From a virus, in IMG/VR virus record IMGVR_UViG_3300031631_000026, positions 1 through 24,336 of that record: a stretch of DNA of 24,336 nucleotides. The stretch is one strand, 5' to 3'. Under the pieces are notes generated by a model. That model made no database searches. It saw nothing but the letters and a program-made list of their open reading frames with translations, and was not told where the DNA came from. Made by a program: the position numbers and the translations under genes. Positions 13,033 to 22,844 of the stretch are shown piece after piece. The first letter of the stretch is position 1. Each line of letters begins with the position of its first letter.

Positions 13033-14796
13033 TTAAAGTGTTGCTCTGTTTTGAATTTGGTTGGATATTTCTGTTTGGTCTTCTATGTCTTGTTGAACTA
13101 CAAATGCTTGTAAGGGCTGCTCAGTAAATATAGAAGTTGAAGCTGATAAATCAAACATAGAAGATGTATCTATTTGAGGTGTGACTGCTGGCGTGCTTCC
13201 CCCTCCCCCTCCGCCACCTGTTGAAGGTGGTGGTGGTGTTGTAGTTGTACTACCACTCGTTAATAGTTTCTTTGCGGATCTTACGTTACCAAATATTCTA
13301 AGTAAACCTAAAGCCCATTGTATCATCCCAGCACTACCAAAAGAAACGGCATTTAATGGATTCGCTTCTGATACTGCCATCAAACTAGATATGGATTCGG
13401 CTGTGTCAATTCCTATCTTAGCTAAAGCAAATCTCTTTTGGTCTTTCTCAGACTTGCCAAACATATCTGCTGCCATAGATAAGCCTTGTTTAAGACCGTC
13501 TAGCTTTTGCTGCTTCAGTAATTTTTCTGCGTCTGCTACTTTTTTGTCTGCTGCTATTTTTTTATCTGCTGCTAGTGTTGTTGCTGCTACATCTATTGCT
13601 ATGTATTTATCTGTTAAGGTTTGTGAATCTACCTTGAATTGTTCTTCTAATGCTAATGTGCTAACACCAGCTATCCTAGCCATTTCTAGTTTACGGTCGT
13701 AGTCTTGTTGGAGTGTTTCAAACTCAGCTTCTTTCTCGCTTAACTCAGCTAATTTTAATTCATCTAGTATTTCCTTCTGCTCTAATTTCAAACTAACCTC
13801 GTTGGTCATCTGCTCAGATCTGAATCCATTAATCCGTTCCTCTAAATCTGCTAATTCTGCTAACTGATCTGTAACGGCTGCTGCTAATTCTACACTTTCA
13901 GTATTTGCTGCTGCTTCTTTTTGTGCTAATTCTAGTTTTTTATTTAGGATCCGTTGCTCATCTGCTAATTGCTTTTCTAGGCTAACTAACAATGCATCAT
14001 TTGCTGCTATTCTTACATCTAAAGTTTTGGTAACATCATCTCTAATTTGTCTTTGTGATTCCTGTTCTTTTAGATATGTGAAATTTAACAAGCGTTGGTC
14101 AGCTTCTAAACCAATAACCTCGTTTCTTAATGCAGTAATTTTAGTTGCAGTCTTAACAGCTTCTGTACCTACTTCAATTAATGCTTTAGCTCCATCAATT
14201 AATACATCTGCTATTTTAGATTGTTGTACTTCATCTAGTCCTGTAGATAATTGTATGATTGCTGTTCCTGCATCCGATGCACCCTCTTTTACTTTATCCC
14301 AGTCAAGCGTAAACACACCTTCTAAGATTGTAGCAAACGCACCTAAATAGTCTTGTAGTCCTAATAATCTATTCCAAAGATTTGTTTTAATTAACTCCCA
14401 TAAATCTGAAATAGCTTGTTTTGGATTTGAGAATGTAGTCATTAAGCTTTCGCCTAAATCTAACACCACCGAAAACAGCGTATTAAATATAGAACTCAAA
14501 GCCTCAGTTGCAATGGTAACTGTGTCCATCACACGCTGGTTCTTCATCATTATATCTTTCAGGAATTTAAAGGCTTCGGTGATTAGAAAGAACCCTCCGG
14601 CTTTCATAGCAAGTCCGATTCCTTTAAACCCCTTTGCGATTCCTTTCAGTCCTTTCTCAGCAACTTTACCAGCTGCTTTCATTCCTTTAAGGTTTTCACT
14701 TATTTCTTTTGTTCCTTCTTTGACCTCCTCAATTTCCTCGATAGCTTTATCCATCTTGGCTTTAATCTCGAACTCAAATATTAGTTTATCAGCCAT
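13033..14796 (-). CDS. Tail tape measure protein (587 aa)
   Basis: The protein is mainly helical, with coiled coil at about 12-45 and again 255-440 (AEFETLQQDYDRKLEMARIA is typical). Hydrophobic, Gly-rich segments lie at about 50-80 (GIGLAMKAGGFFLITEAFKF) and 470-520. The Pro/Gly-rich linker (TTTTPPPPSTGGGGGGGS) precedes a C-terminal FVVQQDIEDQTEISNQIQ end that I associate with tape measure proteins of Bacteroidetes phages. Such proteins run inside the tube and set tail length; at about 1.5 angstrom per residue this one would give a tail near 90 nm. It is unusual that the chaperone gene is not next to it but 7.8 kb upstream. Confidence 0.75.
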   Translation of the reverse strand: MADKLIFEFEIKAKMDKAIEEIEEVKEGTKEISENLKGMKAAGKVAEKGLKGIAKGFKGIGLAMKAGGFFLITEAFKFLKDIMMKNQRVMDTVTIATEALSSIFNTLFSVVLDLGESLMTTFSNPKQAISDLWELIKTNLWNRLLGLQDYLGAFATILEGVFTLDWDKVKEGASDAGTAIIQLSTGLDEVQQSKIADVLIDGAKALIEVGTEAVKTATKITALRNEVIGLEADQRLLNFTYLKEQESQRQIRDDVTKTLDVRIAANDALLVSLEKQLADEQRILNKKLELAQKEAAANTESVELAAAVTDQLAELADLEERINGFRSEQMTNEVSLKLEQKEILDELKLAELSEKEAEFETLQQDYDRKLEMARIAGVSTLALEEQFKVDSQTLTDKYIAIDVAATTLAADKKIAADKKVADAEKLLKQQKLDGLKQGLSMAADMFGKSEKDQKRFALAKIGIDTAESISSLMAVSEANPLNAVSFGSAGMIQWALGLLRIFGNVRSAKKLLTSGSTTTTPPPPSTGGGGGGGSTPAVTPQIDTSSMFDLSASTSIFTEQPLQAFVVQQDIEDQTEISNQIQNRATL

Positions 14797-14799
14797 AGC

Positions 14800-15027
14800 T
14801 TATCGGTTTTTCCAAGCACTTTTATTGGATTCATATCTTCGTTTTAAGCGATTGTAAAACGTGCTTATGTTTGTTGGTTCGTAAATGTGTTTAAAGTTAG
14901 GTAGGCAATCAATTACGGGTACTATCGTGCTGATACATTCCCGTAAATGCTCATCTAATGTGTCAAGTTTGAAGATATAATCTACCTTGATTCCTTTTGC
15001 TTCTACTTCTGTTATACTATATCCCAT
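14800..15027 (-). CDS. Small hypothetical tail-region protein (75 aa)
   Basis: I do not recognise this protein. It has 75 residues, starts MGYSITEVEAKGIKVDYIFK, is helical in the middle (LDEHLRECISTIVPVIDCLP) with two cysteines, and ends in a basic stretch (YNRLKRRYESNKSAWKNR). It overlaps the end of the 1466-aa gene by 16 bases and stops three bases before the tape measure gene. The position suggests a tail-assembly role, perhaps capping or loading tape measure protein, but no motif shows this. Confidence 0.6.
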   Translation of the reverse strand: MGYSITEVEAKGIKVDYIFKLDTLDEHLRECISTIVPVIDCLPNFKHIYEPTNISTFYNRLKRRYESNKSAWKNR

Positions 15028-18000
15028 TTGTTCTTTAGATAAGAGATTACTTTTTGCACTTCTGAATCTGTGATGGCTACATTATAGCAAATTAACTCAT
15101 GTATTTTACCGTCAAATTCAAAGCTATCTGTTGTTCCTGTATTCGTGGCTGCACCAACTGAAAAGTATGTTACATTCGTGTTATCCGCTCCTGTAGTTCC
15201 TGTTCCTGTAAGTCCGTTTCCATCCCATATTTTAGTGTCCGTTCCTGTTCTTGTTCCTACTGCGATACTCAAATTAGTTACTGTTGCTGTTGGTATGTTA
15301 CAGGCGTTTACAGAAGTATCATTTAGCTGACTTGAATAACTAATACTATCCGATCCACTAGCCCCAGTTCCTCTGCTTGCATTTACTCTAAGCCCTACGT
15401 TTGGACTAGCGTCTGAATTAATACATCCCATTATTACTTGCCCATAATCTTCGGCTGTAGTAATATCTGATTTGTATACTGCAATAAAAGTATTATTTCC
15501 ATTTGCTAAGGCTAACAAGTCTGCATCTGTAGTATTCATATTTGTATCTGCAAAGTCTAAATATGGTCTGTGCCAATCGTCAAATTTATACTCAGGTTTG
15601 AAAGCTGCATCCGATTGCGTTACACGATTTTCGCCACCTGATAAGTCGTTCCATTGTGATACATCTACACCTGTTACACTTGCAAAGTTAGAAGCATCGA
15701 GCCATAGTTTACACCCTGTTATAACAGTGGGATCTAATATTGCAGGACTTACTAAATTATTTAAAAGAGTTGTTTCGTATTTTATGTTGAATGTCCAGTT
15801 AGCATCTATGCTATTAGTTGCTAATTTAATACACACAAAACCTCCACCATTACTATTGTAATAAGGTGGTTTACTTAATGGCAGAACCTCTATTGTAGTC
15901 GTTCCAAATACTGTATCTACTACAGATGAATCTACATTGTTATAAATAACTACAGGACTTGTATAATTTGAAAGCATCACCGTCTGAGTAATAATAGCTT
16001 TCTCTTTATACGATTGATTCGATGGACTTTGATTTATTCCTACTGCTTCAATAGTTAATTTGATGTTTGACTTTCCTGCAAATCTAATTCCGTTTTGATT
16101 AGCTGCTGAATTATAGTCATCTGAATAGCTGAATTTTCCATACTGCCCTATTAGAATATCTCCATCACTTACGGCGTTCAATACAAAGTTTCCTTTCTGA
16201 GCCACTCCCTTTATAGATGTTCCGTTGCTTATTACATCATCTCCTGTAATTAATATCCTTCCATAATCTCCAGATAACCGACCGCCTATTATTGATGTGT
16301 TATAATTTAACGATTCGCCAAATACTACATCTGAAAATTGATAAGTGTCTATGTTGTTATTCGATCCATATATAAACGAGTTTCTAACTGTTCTACCTAT
16401 TTCGTTTGTGTTACCTTCTATTTTATTGTTGAAGGAATTTCCTTTTATTGTGTTACCGTTACCAGTAATACTATTGTAATCACCTCCTGTAGTGTTATTC
16501 GTTCCGTTAATTGTGTTGGTTGTGTTTGTTAATATGTTACCAGCTGCGTTTCTATCATTTTCCTCACCCGGTAATGGCGTTCCTGCAGGAAGGTAACAAC
16601 CATAAAGCGAATTAGAATTAGGTAGCCATTGGAAGCCTTTTGCTAAACAACAAGTTTCACTTATCCCTGTAGTAGGTGTTGAACTTAATGAAGTTGTAAA
16701 TAAAACAAGTCCTGTATTAGGAGCTAAACTATGATAAATCCAATCGCAATCAACTTGGTTTTCCCCTGTTATAATACCACCAGTCTGATTAATTAGCGAT
16801 GTAGGTATATAATTACTTTTATTCACTAACAACAGTTCTACTCTTGCATTTCCAGAACTACTAACAGGATAACCTTTGATTGAATTAACTCTGTAATTGT
16901 GTCCCATTAATTGAATCGTGTCTGCAAAACTAAAATCTGCAATGTCTTTTGGTGTCAATCTAATATATGCCGATAACATTCTACTGTTTACGTTAAAGTT
17001 ATCTAGTACATAATCACTCCAAAACTTTCTTGCCATACCAAACGAAGGTAATACGTCCCAGTCTTGAGGTGCTGACGATAATGTTTCAGCCCAGTTTAAT
17101 GTCCAAACATCCGATCCATCTGTGAAATCCTTTTCTGAATAAGCACTAAAGAATGGGTAGTTTGAGTATTGATTATCTACTCCTGAAAACTCATTTCCAG
17201 TTGATAGGTTGTAAACAAACCCCCCTATTAATGGTTTAGTTCCGTGAAAGAAAGATAGTCTTACACCCCCTGTATTTTCTTTTGCTCCGTCTGCATTTGT
17301 GTTCCATATTGCACACGAATAAACGCCTAAATTGTTTGTTGAATTGTTTAAAGGATAGTTTATAGTAGGTACAAATATGCTTGTAAATTCTGTGTCTTTG
17401 TCTGCAAATTTATTCTTAACTCCAGGTTCTATGTATTCGCCGTAAGTCTGCTCATCTTCGTTAAATGGGTTTCTTTTTATAGACTGATAAACATAATCAT
17501 TACTTTGAGCGTCTTTGAATTTTACTTGCTTACCACTATATTTAGTAGGTGGTATAATTTGCACATCTTTTGTATAATCCACCTTATCACTCCAATCTAT
17601 TGCAACTCCTGTATCTACATAATCGTTATATGGCTCAACTAATAGTTCTGTAGGATTGTTTTTATTTGGAATCATTACTAAGTTGAACTTTGTCATTATA
17701 GACTTCCACCACTTTTCAATAGACAATTCGCCAAATAGATTATTTATGTAAACTATGTTTGTTATATCTGAATTAATTTCCGTTGGCTGAATCTTTAAAT
17801 CCATATCGGTTAATACCCAGTCCACTCCTGCATTATATATCGAACCCCAAAGTGTTATATTAAAATAATCACTTAAATCCGAAACTATTATTGTTATTGT
17901 TTGGCTAAAACTTGAGGCTGCACCTGTTGCACTAATTTCTAAATCAGAAAAATCTAAATAATCAGGCGTGCCACCTCCTAAACTAAAGCTTGTTCCATAA

Positions 18001-19412
18001 ATGAAAGACGGCACTACACTTGGCGTTATCGTTCCTGATATTGTTATTTGATAAGTTCCTGTTGCTTGTGGTGTCCACGTGCCTCCACTCCATTGGTTAG
18101 ATTCGTCTGAAATTTCTGTAGGGAAAGTAACAACTCTTTGAGGTAGAGGGTCACTATTACTAATACTCTGCGATGAATTATTTACAACTTGCGTATTAAA
18201 TGCATCAAGAACAATTTCAGTAGTAACTACATTCGTTTTGTTATAATTTAAGTCCATGTATATTTTTTGGAACTCTGCTGAATCAAACAACTCTGATGTA
18301 TATGTATATCCTGTAATTGCAAACACTTTATCAATAAGAGCCTTCAATTTTACTTGAGGTCGTAAATGCTTAGCGTTAAAACTAAATGTATTCCAATCGT
18401 CTGAATTAGTTACCGATGACTGAAAATAACTCATGTATGCACTTGAAGCAACTCCCATTCCATAATCCCATAAACTCCAAACGATATTACCACTGTCTAT
18501 TGATTCGCTGTTATATGAATCATAAACATTAGATACTGTAAGCTCGTGATTCCATTCTGAATAATCTAGTTCTTTAAATTTAGCTCCTTTTATTAAGTCT
18601 AGGAATCCTACTTCTGGACTGAATAATATACACTCATACTCATACCTATTTTTATCTTTTAAGTAGATGTTAGTAAGCTGCATATTTCCTTTAAACACTT
18701 CAATCGTATCTTTTAGAACATAGCACTCAGCCATTCCAAATGGATTATATGAAAAGTTATCATCTGAATAGTAAGAGCCTACTTTATAATAGCTGCCAAA
18801 GAATTGGTCGTTTGATGGTGAAGATGGAAGCCTAAAATTATAGGAGTGAGATCCTTTAGGCTTTAATGTTTTTATGTCTTTGAAATTGAAATCTAAAGTA
18901 AATGGACTTCCTTTTAATATATCTAGTTCTGTTATTCCATTAAATGATTCAGTCCATCCAACCACCAATAAAGATGAAAGTATAAGCGTCGTTCCTGTAG
19001 GTTCTACGAAGAACGGTCTAAACACCATAACAGCCGTTGTTTGTGTAGCAATAAATGTAGATGAAACAGAAAGAGGGCTTGTGCTGTAGTCTAATACACC
19101 GGCATCTCCACTCACATAATCTAAACCGTTAGTTCGTATGCTAAATGCTACATACGATGTTCCAACTGAAGAATTTAAAGTAAACGAATAGTTATATGAT
19201 TGCCCTACTATTAGATTAGGTATGGTTACTATTAATCTTTGAGTCCAAGTAGTTGAAGGCGTTCCTGTTGTTCCTTGAGTAAGTGTTGCTCCTGTAAGTG
19301 ATGTTCCAGAAAGCGTAGTAGTTCCTTCAGTTGTATATTGTGATACATCTGTTATGAACGTTCCTATAGATGGAACTACCTCTTTTCCTTTTACAAATAA
19401 TTGATATGCCAT
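15012..19412 (-). CDS. Tail-tip/receptor-binding protein with beta-helix and LamG domains (1466 aa)
   Basis: The largest gene in the window. After a short start (1-14) comes a jelly-roll insert (about 15-155). A long hub-like part follows (about 155-900), with GSHSYNFRLPSSPSNDQFFG and an EVFKGNMQLTNIYLKDKNRY region typical of Bacteroidetes phage tail-tip proteins. About 950-1040 is an Asn/Gly/Ile-rich repeat (NGTNNT, TGNGNTIKGNSFNNKIEGN) that reads as a short beta-helix. About 1225-1466 is a LamG/concanavalin-like domain (KLWLDASN, IHELICYNVAITDSEV). It would form the tip that binds host glycans. Its start overlaps the 468-aa gene's stop by one base (TAATG). Confidence 0.75.
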   Translation of the reverse strand: MAYQLFVKGKEVVPSIGTFITDVSQYTTEGTTTLSGTSLTGATLTQGTTGTPSTTWTQRLIVTIPNLIVGQSYNYSFTLNSSVGTSYVAFSIRTNGLDYVSGDAGVLDYSTSPLSVSSTFIATQTTAVMVFRPFFVEPTGTTLILSSLLVVGWTESFNGITELDILKGSPFTLDFNFKDIKTLKPKGSHSYNFRLPSSPSNDQFFGSYYKVGSYYSDDNFSYNPFGMAECYVLKDTIEVFKGNMQLTNIYLKDKNRYEYECILFSPEVGFLDLIKGAKFKELDYSEWNHELTVSNVYDSYNSESIDSGNIVWSLWDYGMGVASSAYMSYFQSSVTNSDDWNTFSFNAKHLRPQVKLKALIDKVFAITGYTYTSELFDSAEFQKIYMDLNYNKTNVVTTEIVLDAFNTQVVNNSSQSISNSDPLPQRVVTFPTEISDESNQWSGGTWTPQATGTYQITISGTITPSVVPSFIYGTSFSLGGGTPDYLDFSDLEISATGAASSFSQTITIIVSDLSDYFNITLWGSIYNAGVDWVLTDMDLKIQPTEINSDITNIVYINNLFGELSIEKWWKSIMTKFNLVMIPNKNNPTELLVEPYNDYVDTGVAIDWSDKVDYTKDVQIIPPTKYSGKQVKFKDAQSNDYVYQSIKRNPFNEDEQTYGEYIEPGVKNKFADKDTEFTSIFVPTINYPLNNSTNNLGVYSCAIWNTNADGAKENTGGVRLSFFHGTKPLIGGFVYNLSTGNEFSGVDNQYSNYPFFSAYSEKDFTDGSDVWTLNWAETLSSAPQDWDVLPSFGMARKFWSDYVLDNFNVNSRMLSAYIRLTPKDIADFSFADTIQLMGHNYRVNSIKGYPVSSSGNARVELLLVNKSNYIPTSLINQTGGIITGENQVDCDWIYHSLAPNTGLVLFTTSLSSTPTTGISETCCLAKGFQWLPNSNSLYGCYLPAGTPLPGEENDRNAAGNILTNTTNTINGTNNTTGGDYNSITGNGNTIKGNSFNNKIEGNTNEIGRTVRNSFIYGSNNNIDTYQFSDVVFGESLNYNTSIIGGRLSGDYGRILITGDDVISNGTSIKGVAQKGNFVLNAVSDGDILIGQYGKFSYSDDYNSAANQNGIRFAGKSNIKLTIEAVGINQSPSNQSYKEKAIITQTVMLSNYTSPVVIYNNVDSSVVDTVFGTTTIEVLPLSKPPYYNSNGGGFVCIKLATNSIDANWTFNIKYETTLLNNLVSPAILDPTVITGCKLWLDASNFASVTGVDVSQWNDLSGGENRVTQSDAAFKPEYKFDDWHRPYLDFADTNMNTTDADLLALANGNNTFIAVYKSDITTAEDYGQVIMGCINSDASPNVGLRVNASRGTGASGSDSISYSSQLNDTSVNACNIPTATVTNLSIAVGTRTGTDTKIWDGNGLTGTGTTGADNTNVTYFSVGAATNTGTTDSFEFDGKIHELICYNVAITDSEVQKVISYLKNKWDIV

Positions 19413-20818
19413 TATAGTAGAATTGGATTATACGTTTCTATTGAATACTCAAAATCTAGTGCATATTCTGTTTGCTCATGCTTATGTGATACAACCACTT
19501 CATCAATACTGTTATTCATTAGAATAATTGCTAAGGCTGTGCCGTCTTCATTGATATAATGAATCTGTGAGCTAATAAATAGATCTCTTACTTGTTCAAT
19601 CTTGTAATCTGGTAGGTAGCCTGTATGTATTTTAAACGATTGCTTTACGTTTGATGCTACATTCTTACGTGATTCATGTGCTACTCCCGGTACAAATGGT
19701 TTTTCGTTATATCCAGTTGCAGTATTGGCATAAGATTGCCCATAATTATAGATTGAAGTCTTTATTTCTTTTCGTTTATTACTGATTTTATCCTCTCGCT
19801 TTTTATCGAATGTGATATACTCCCAAACTCCAAACTTATTTATGTAGGCTAGTCTTTGCGTGTCAAATTTGTCACACCTTGTAACCATATTAAATCGATA
19901 CAATTTACTGTAATGTGTACCTCCGCTTGCAGATGAGGCGGACACATAATAATATGCTAATCCCACTTGGTCTGCAGGTCTATCCGTAGCCATCTTATTT
20001 AAGTTAGCAGGATAACACCCAACAGTTATTATCATACCACCACCATCCACTCCGCTAGCATCGTATTCGCCTCCATAAATTTCACTCTGAGTTAACACCC
20101 TTCTGCTTATTTCAACACCTGCTGCAGTATAGTAATTTATTACCACATATTGTGTTTCGGCTGTAGTATTTACAGATGCCGTTCTATTCAGAAACGATAG
20201 TGTGCCGAAATCTTCCATTGAAACATCTATTGCACTTCTAATACTATCAGTTAAGTTGTAATTTCCACTAAGAAACGACTTCGTTGTAGTGGTTAGTTTA
20301 TAATCTGAAAAGTCTGTATTGATTAGATCGGTGCTTTTAGTGTAGCCTGAAATCATATACATATCATCTGTTACTGCTGAGCCTTGTTTGCTTGGTGCTG
20401 CCGAGCTTGATGCAGCATAGAAATCCCATAGCTTTAATTCTATCTTTTTTGCTCCTGTACCGCCAGTTGAGAATATCTGTTCTACATAACCACTGCTATA
20501 TTTTTGATGTGGCATAGAATGAATATTCTGCTGAAAGTAATTAGTCGTTCCTGTAGTTTCTATACTTGCAGGAACTGTTAAAACTTGCTGCACCGAAATA
20601 GGGTAAACAATACTTTGTAATATTGAACTAATATCTATTAATCCATATCCTAAATTGTTTGGTCTGAAAGTGTAGGCATAAGTTTTAGAATCGTAAATAA
20701 CCTCCAAATAGAATCTAAATTTAGGTTCTGCTACGTTTGTACTCGTGCAAGTAATTACTCGCTTAGAGCCACTTAAAACATAGTCGCTGCTGTTGAAATT
20801 GTAGTTTTGTATTGCCAT
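19412..20818 (-). CDS. Distal tail-like protein (468 aa)
   Basis: The protein is beta-rich throughout. Late in the sequence it has LAYINKFGVWEYITF, a motif of the 'r..flN.fGvwdyf.f' kind that I recall from tail proteins encoded next to the tail tip in Bacteroidetes phages. The C-terminus (TGYLPDYKIEQVRDLFISSQ, then EYALDFEYSIETYNP) also fits. It probably joins tube and tip (distal tail or baseplate hub job). Adjacent genes agree: gp10-like neck upstream, 1466-aa tip downstream with a one-base TAATG overlap. No enzymatic motif and no signal peptide are visible. Confidence 0.65.
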   Translation of the reverse strand: MAIQNYNFNSSDYVLSGSKRVITCTSTNVAEPKFRFYLEVIYDSKTYAYTFRPNNLGYGLIDISSILQSIVYPISVQQVLTVPASIETTGTTNYFQQNIHSMPHQKYSSGYVEQIFSTGGTGAKKIELKLWDFYAASSSAAPSKQGSAVTDDMYMISGYTKSTDLINTDFSDYKLTTTTKSFLSGNYNLTDSIRSAIDVSMEDFGTLSFLNRTASVNTTAETQYVVINYYTAAGVEISRRVLTQSEIYGGEYDASGVDGGGMIITVGCYPANLNKMATDRPADQVGLAYYYVSASSASGGTHYSKLYRFNMVTRCDKFDTQRLAYINKFGVWEYITFDKKREDKISNKRKEIKTSIYNYGQSYANTATGYNEKPFVPGVAHESRKNVASNVKQSFKIHTGYLPDYKIEQVRDLFISSQIHYINEDGTALAIILMNNSIDEVVVSHKHEQTEYALDFEYSIETYNPILL

Positions 20819-21397
20819 CTACTTAATATCTAATCCTGTTGTTAAATCTTTTAGTAATCCCTCTTTTAAAGCTATTACAAACCGTTTCTTTGTTTCCTCA
20901 ATAGCGTCAGCCATAAAACTCCTCGCTCCTAATCCTTTCTCAGAAATACTCCTACCGATTAAATAAGATGCAGATTTTATGTTTGCCTCTGACTTCTTTT
21001 GAAACTTGCCATCCTTATCTCTTAGCCTTATTTTTGGACTGCGTACCCATTTTTCTACCACTCCTTTAGCTAGGTTATGTTTAGTGAACTTAGCTTTTGT
21101 CATTCCTGTTTTGTATTTCTTTACTGATGGATATGTGCTCTCACGCCCTTGCACTCCTTTTTCCATGAAGTACCCATAATCTTCTTTCGATCCGAACTTT
21201 AAGTTAATCTTATTATTTCCTAAAGTCAGTTTATAATATAGGCTCTTTTGTAACGCTCCTGTGTTATCTGTGATACGATATTTGCCATCTACCTTACGTT
21301 TGATTTTAAGGTTTCTCTTGGCTCGTTTTAAAACTTCCTGACCGTATAAGTCTAAAGCTTTAGCTGTGTTGGTTAAATCTACCTGTGTTTTAGCCAT
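20819..21397 (-). CDS. HK97 gp10-like neck/tail completion protein (192 aa)
   Basis: Residues about 5-30 form a helix rich in Lys/Arg (YGQEVLKRAKRNLKIKRKVD). DNTGALQKSLYYKLTLGNNK and KFGSKEDYGYFMEKGVQG follow, and GARSFMADAIEETKKRF near the end. This 'TG.L..S......yg.fmEkG..g ... ar.F...a' order is that of the HK97 gp10 / neck-type family, which joins the filled head to the tail. It is strongly basic. Its start overlaps the tail-terminator-like gene by 19 bases, and the two are usually neighbours in siphophages. Confidence 0.8.
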   Translation of the reverse strand: MAKTQVDLTNTAKALDLYGQEVLKRAKRNLKIKRKVDGKYRITDNTGALQKSLYYKLTLGNNKINLKFGSKEDYGYFMEKGVQGRESTYPSVKKYKTGMTKAKFTKHNLAKGVVEKWVRSPKIRLRDKDGKFQKKSEANIKSASYLIGRSISEKGLGARSFMADAIEETKKRFVIALKEGLLKDLTTGLDIK

Positions 21398-22623
21398 CTG
21401 TATAATTCTGTTTGGTTAGGTAAATCTACATCGTTTAATACTAATTCTTTAAATATGAAGTTGTTCGAGTTTGTAAGTTGTCCCCCCGTTCCTAAATAGT
21501 AGGCTGTGTTATCATCTAAATTAGCATCTATATATCCTGAAGATTCTATTCCTTCTAAATGTACATAAGTTTTATTTGTTCCACTTTCGCCACTTGCTTG
21601 TATTACTATTACTAAGGATTCCTCTCTTAAATAGTCAGTACTCTCATCTGCTACATTACCAATTAATGTAAATGAATTATCACTAACCTTGTTTATAACT
21701 AGCATATTTCTATGCGTTACTTCTGTGACTGTAGAACCACCTACTAATATTCTAAATCCTTTTGTTGGAGTGGTTAAAGAATCATCCATCCAAAATAATT
21801 CAGTGTAATTAGTCTTACTATCTTTAATATGTGAAACTTTTAAACCAAAAGTAGATGTATAAAATGATGATGAAGCACTCTTCCATATCATATACATGTT
21901 AGAAAAGGCGTCTGTATCTAATCCATTCAAATTAATACCTTGCTTATTGAAATCATACAGTAAGGTATTTTCACCTTGCCTAGTTAAAGAACCAACCGTA
22001 TCAAATGAATCTGTATTTATAAATGGTGCTAATCCTGTTATTGTTGTGTTACCTAAATAACCTCCTACAGTTACATTAGACTGTACATCTTCTGTAGCTG
22101 AATACCATTGTAAGTTTTCTAAATTAGTAACAGGTGCTGTGAAAGCTAAGCCGTCAAATATTTCAGTAGGCTCGTATGGTATGTTACATTGTGTAGATTC
22201 GTTTACTCCTGTAACTGTAATTGAAGTACTCCAACCGAATACTCTATTGTTGAAGCTTTCATCTATTGGTGCGCATGATATGCTTTCCGATCCTTGCAAT
22301 AGTAAAGTAGGATTCAGTATGTATTTACCTTTAAAGAACTCACTTCGTAAATCTTGCATTATTAGCAATGTATTGGCTAAGCTATCCTCTCGCCACTTAT
22401 CGCCCTGGTCATCATTTATACCTGTTAGAATATAAGCATCTACATCGTAGGCTATTGTGTTATCCTCAATTGTAGTTCCTGTAATGTTTATATGAAACAC
22501 AGGGTACTCGTTTATTTTTTTCAATTCCAATTGATCTGTTTCACCAACTGAAAATGAATTGATTTGACTGTGCTTATTTGCGAAGTCTTTGAAGTATGAT
22601 ATGATGCCAGAATATGTAATCAT
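21379..22623 (-). CDS. Tail terminator-like protein with a C-terminal LamG-like domain (414 aa)
   Basis: Residues 1-150 have the form of Bacteroidetes-phage tail completion/terminator proteins: FKDFANKHSQINSFSVGETD, EYPVFHINITGTTI, IAYDVDAYILTGINDDQGDK, NTLLIMQDLRSEFF, then FGWSTSITVTG. This protein caps the tube at the neck. Residues about 155-414 add a beta-rich module with FDTVGSLTRQGENTLLYDF and FSNMYMIWKSAS that resembles a LamG/concanavalin sandwich. A terminator alone is normally 130-160 aa, so the fusion is unusual and would put a sugar-binding-like domain on the neck. The ATG overlaps the stop of the frameshifted chaperone extension (ATGA). Confidence 0.62.
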   Translation of the reverse strand: MITYSGIISYFKDFANKHSQINSFSVGETDQLELKKINEYPVFHINITGTTIEDNTIAYDVDAYILTGINDDQGDKWREDSLANTLLIMQDLRSEFFKGKYILNPTLLLQGSESISCAPIDESFNNRVFGWSTSITVTGVNESTQCNIPYEPTEIFDGLAFTAPVTNLENLQWYSATEDVQSNVTVGGYLGNTTITGLAPFINTDSFDTVGSLTRQGENTLLYDFNKQGINLNGLDTDAFSNMYMIWKSASSSFYTSTFGLKVSHIKDSKTNYTELFWMDDSLTTPTKGFRILVGGSTVTEVTHRNMLVINKVSDNSFTLIGNVADESTDYLREESLVIVIQASGESGTNKTYVHLEGIESSGYIDANLDDNTAYYLGTGGQLTNSNNFIFKELVLNDVDLPNQTELYRWLKHR

Positions 22624-22844
22624 TTTTTCTTGTTGTTTTCTTGTTGTTCTGCTTTCTGCATTTGTAACTTAACGAAACATAACTTAAAAGGTAGCTCAGT
22701 GATTCTATTAAATTTAAGTAAATCTCCACCACATAAAGAATCTATTATAGCGAACCACCCATAATTACTGCGTGCTGTTGCTTCGCCTCCAGACGACTTA
22801 AATAGTTGAGTGAACTCCTTAAAGATTCGCTCCCTAAATGATAA
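22620..22844 (-). CDS. -1 frame extension of the tail assembly chaperone (GT-like fusion)
   Basis: In the -1 frame relative to the upstream chaperone gene, an open stretch of 74 codons begins at the T9 run and ends in TGA at 22622-22620. It reads LSFRERIFKEFTQLFK, then WFAIIDSLCGGDLLKFNRIT, then ELPFKLCFVKLQMQK. It has no start codon of its own at the right place, but it looks like the C-terminal part of Bacteroidetes chaperone fusions. It fills the apparent gap between genes, and its stop overlaps the next ATG. Together with residues 1-167 of the zero frame it gives a 241-aa fusion, analogous to lambda gpG-T. Confidence 0.8.
   Translation of the reverse strand, partial: LSFRERIFKEFTQLFKSSGGEATARSNYGWFAIIDSLCGGDLLKFNRITELPFKLCFVKLQMQKAEQQENNKKK

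Noticed and set aside
13195-13260. CCT/GGT-rich segment at the tape measure linker as a regulatory repeat
   Set aside because: It simply encodes the Pro and Gly runs of the linker and has no dyad or regular period beyond codons.
13181-13702. Plus-strand open frames, for example 13181-13702, 15472-15861 and 14513-14857
   Set aside because: They lie fully antisense to well-supported minus-strand genes (tape measure, tail tip), have low-complexity or Ser/Ala-rich translations, and show no family features. I treat all plus-strand frames as shadows.
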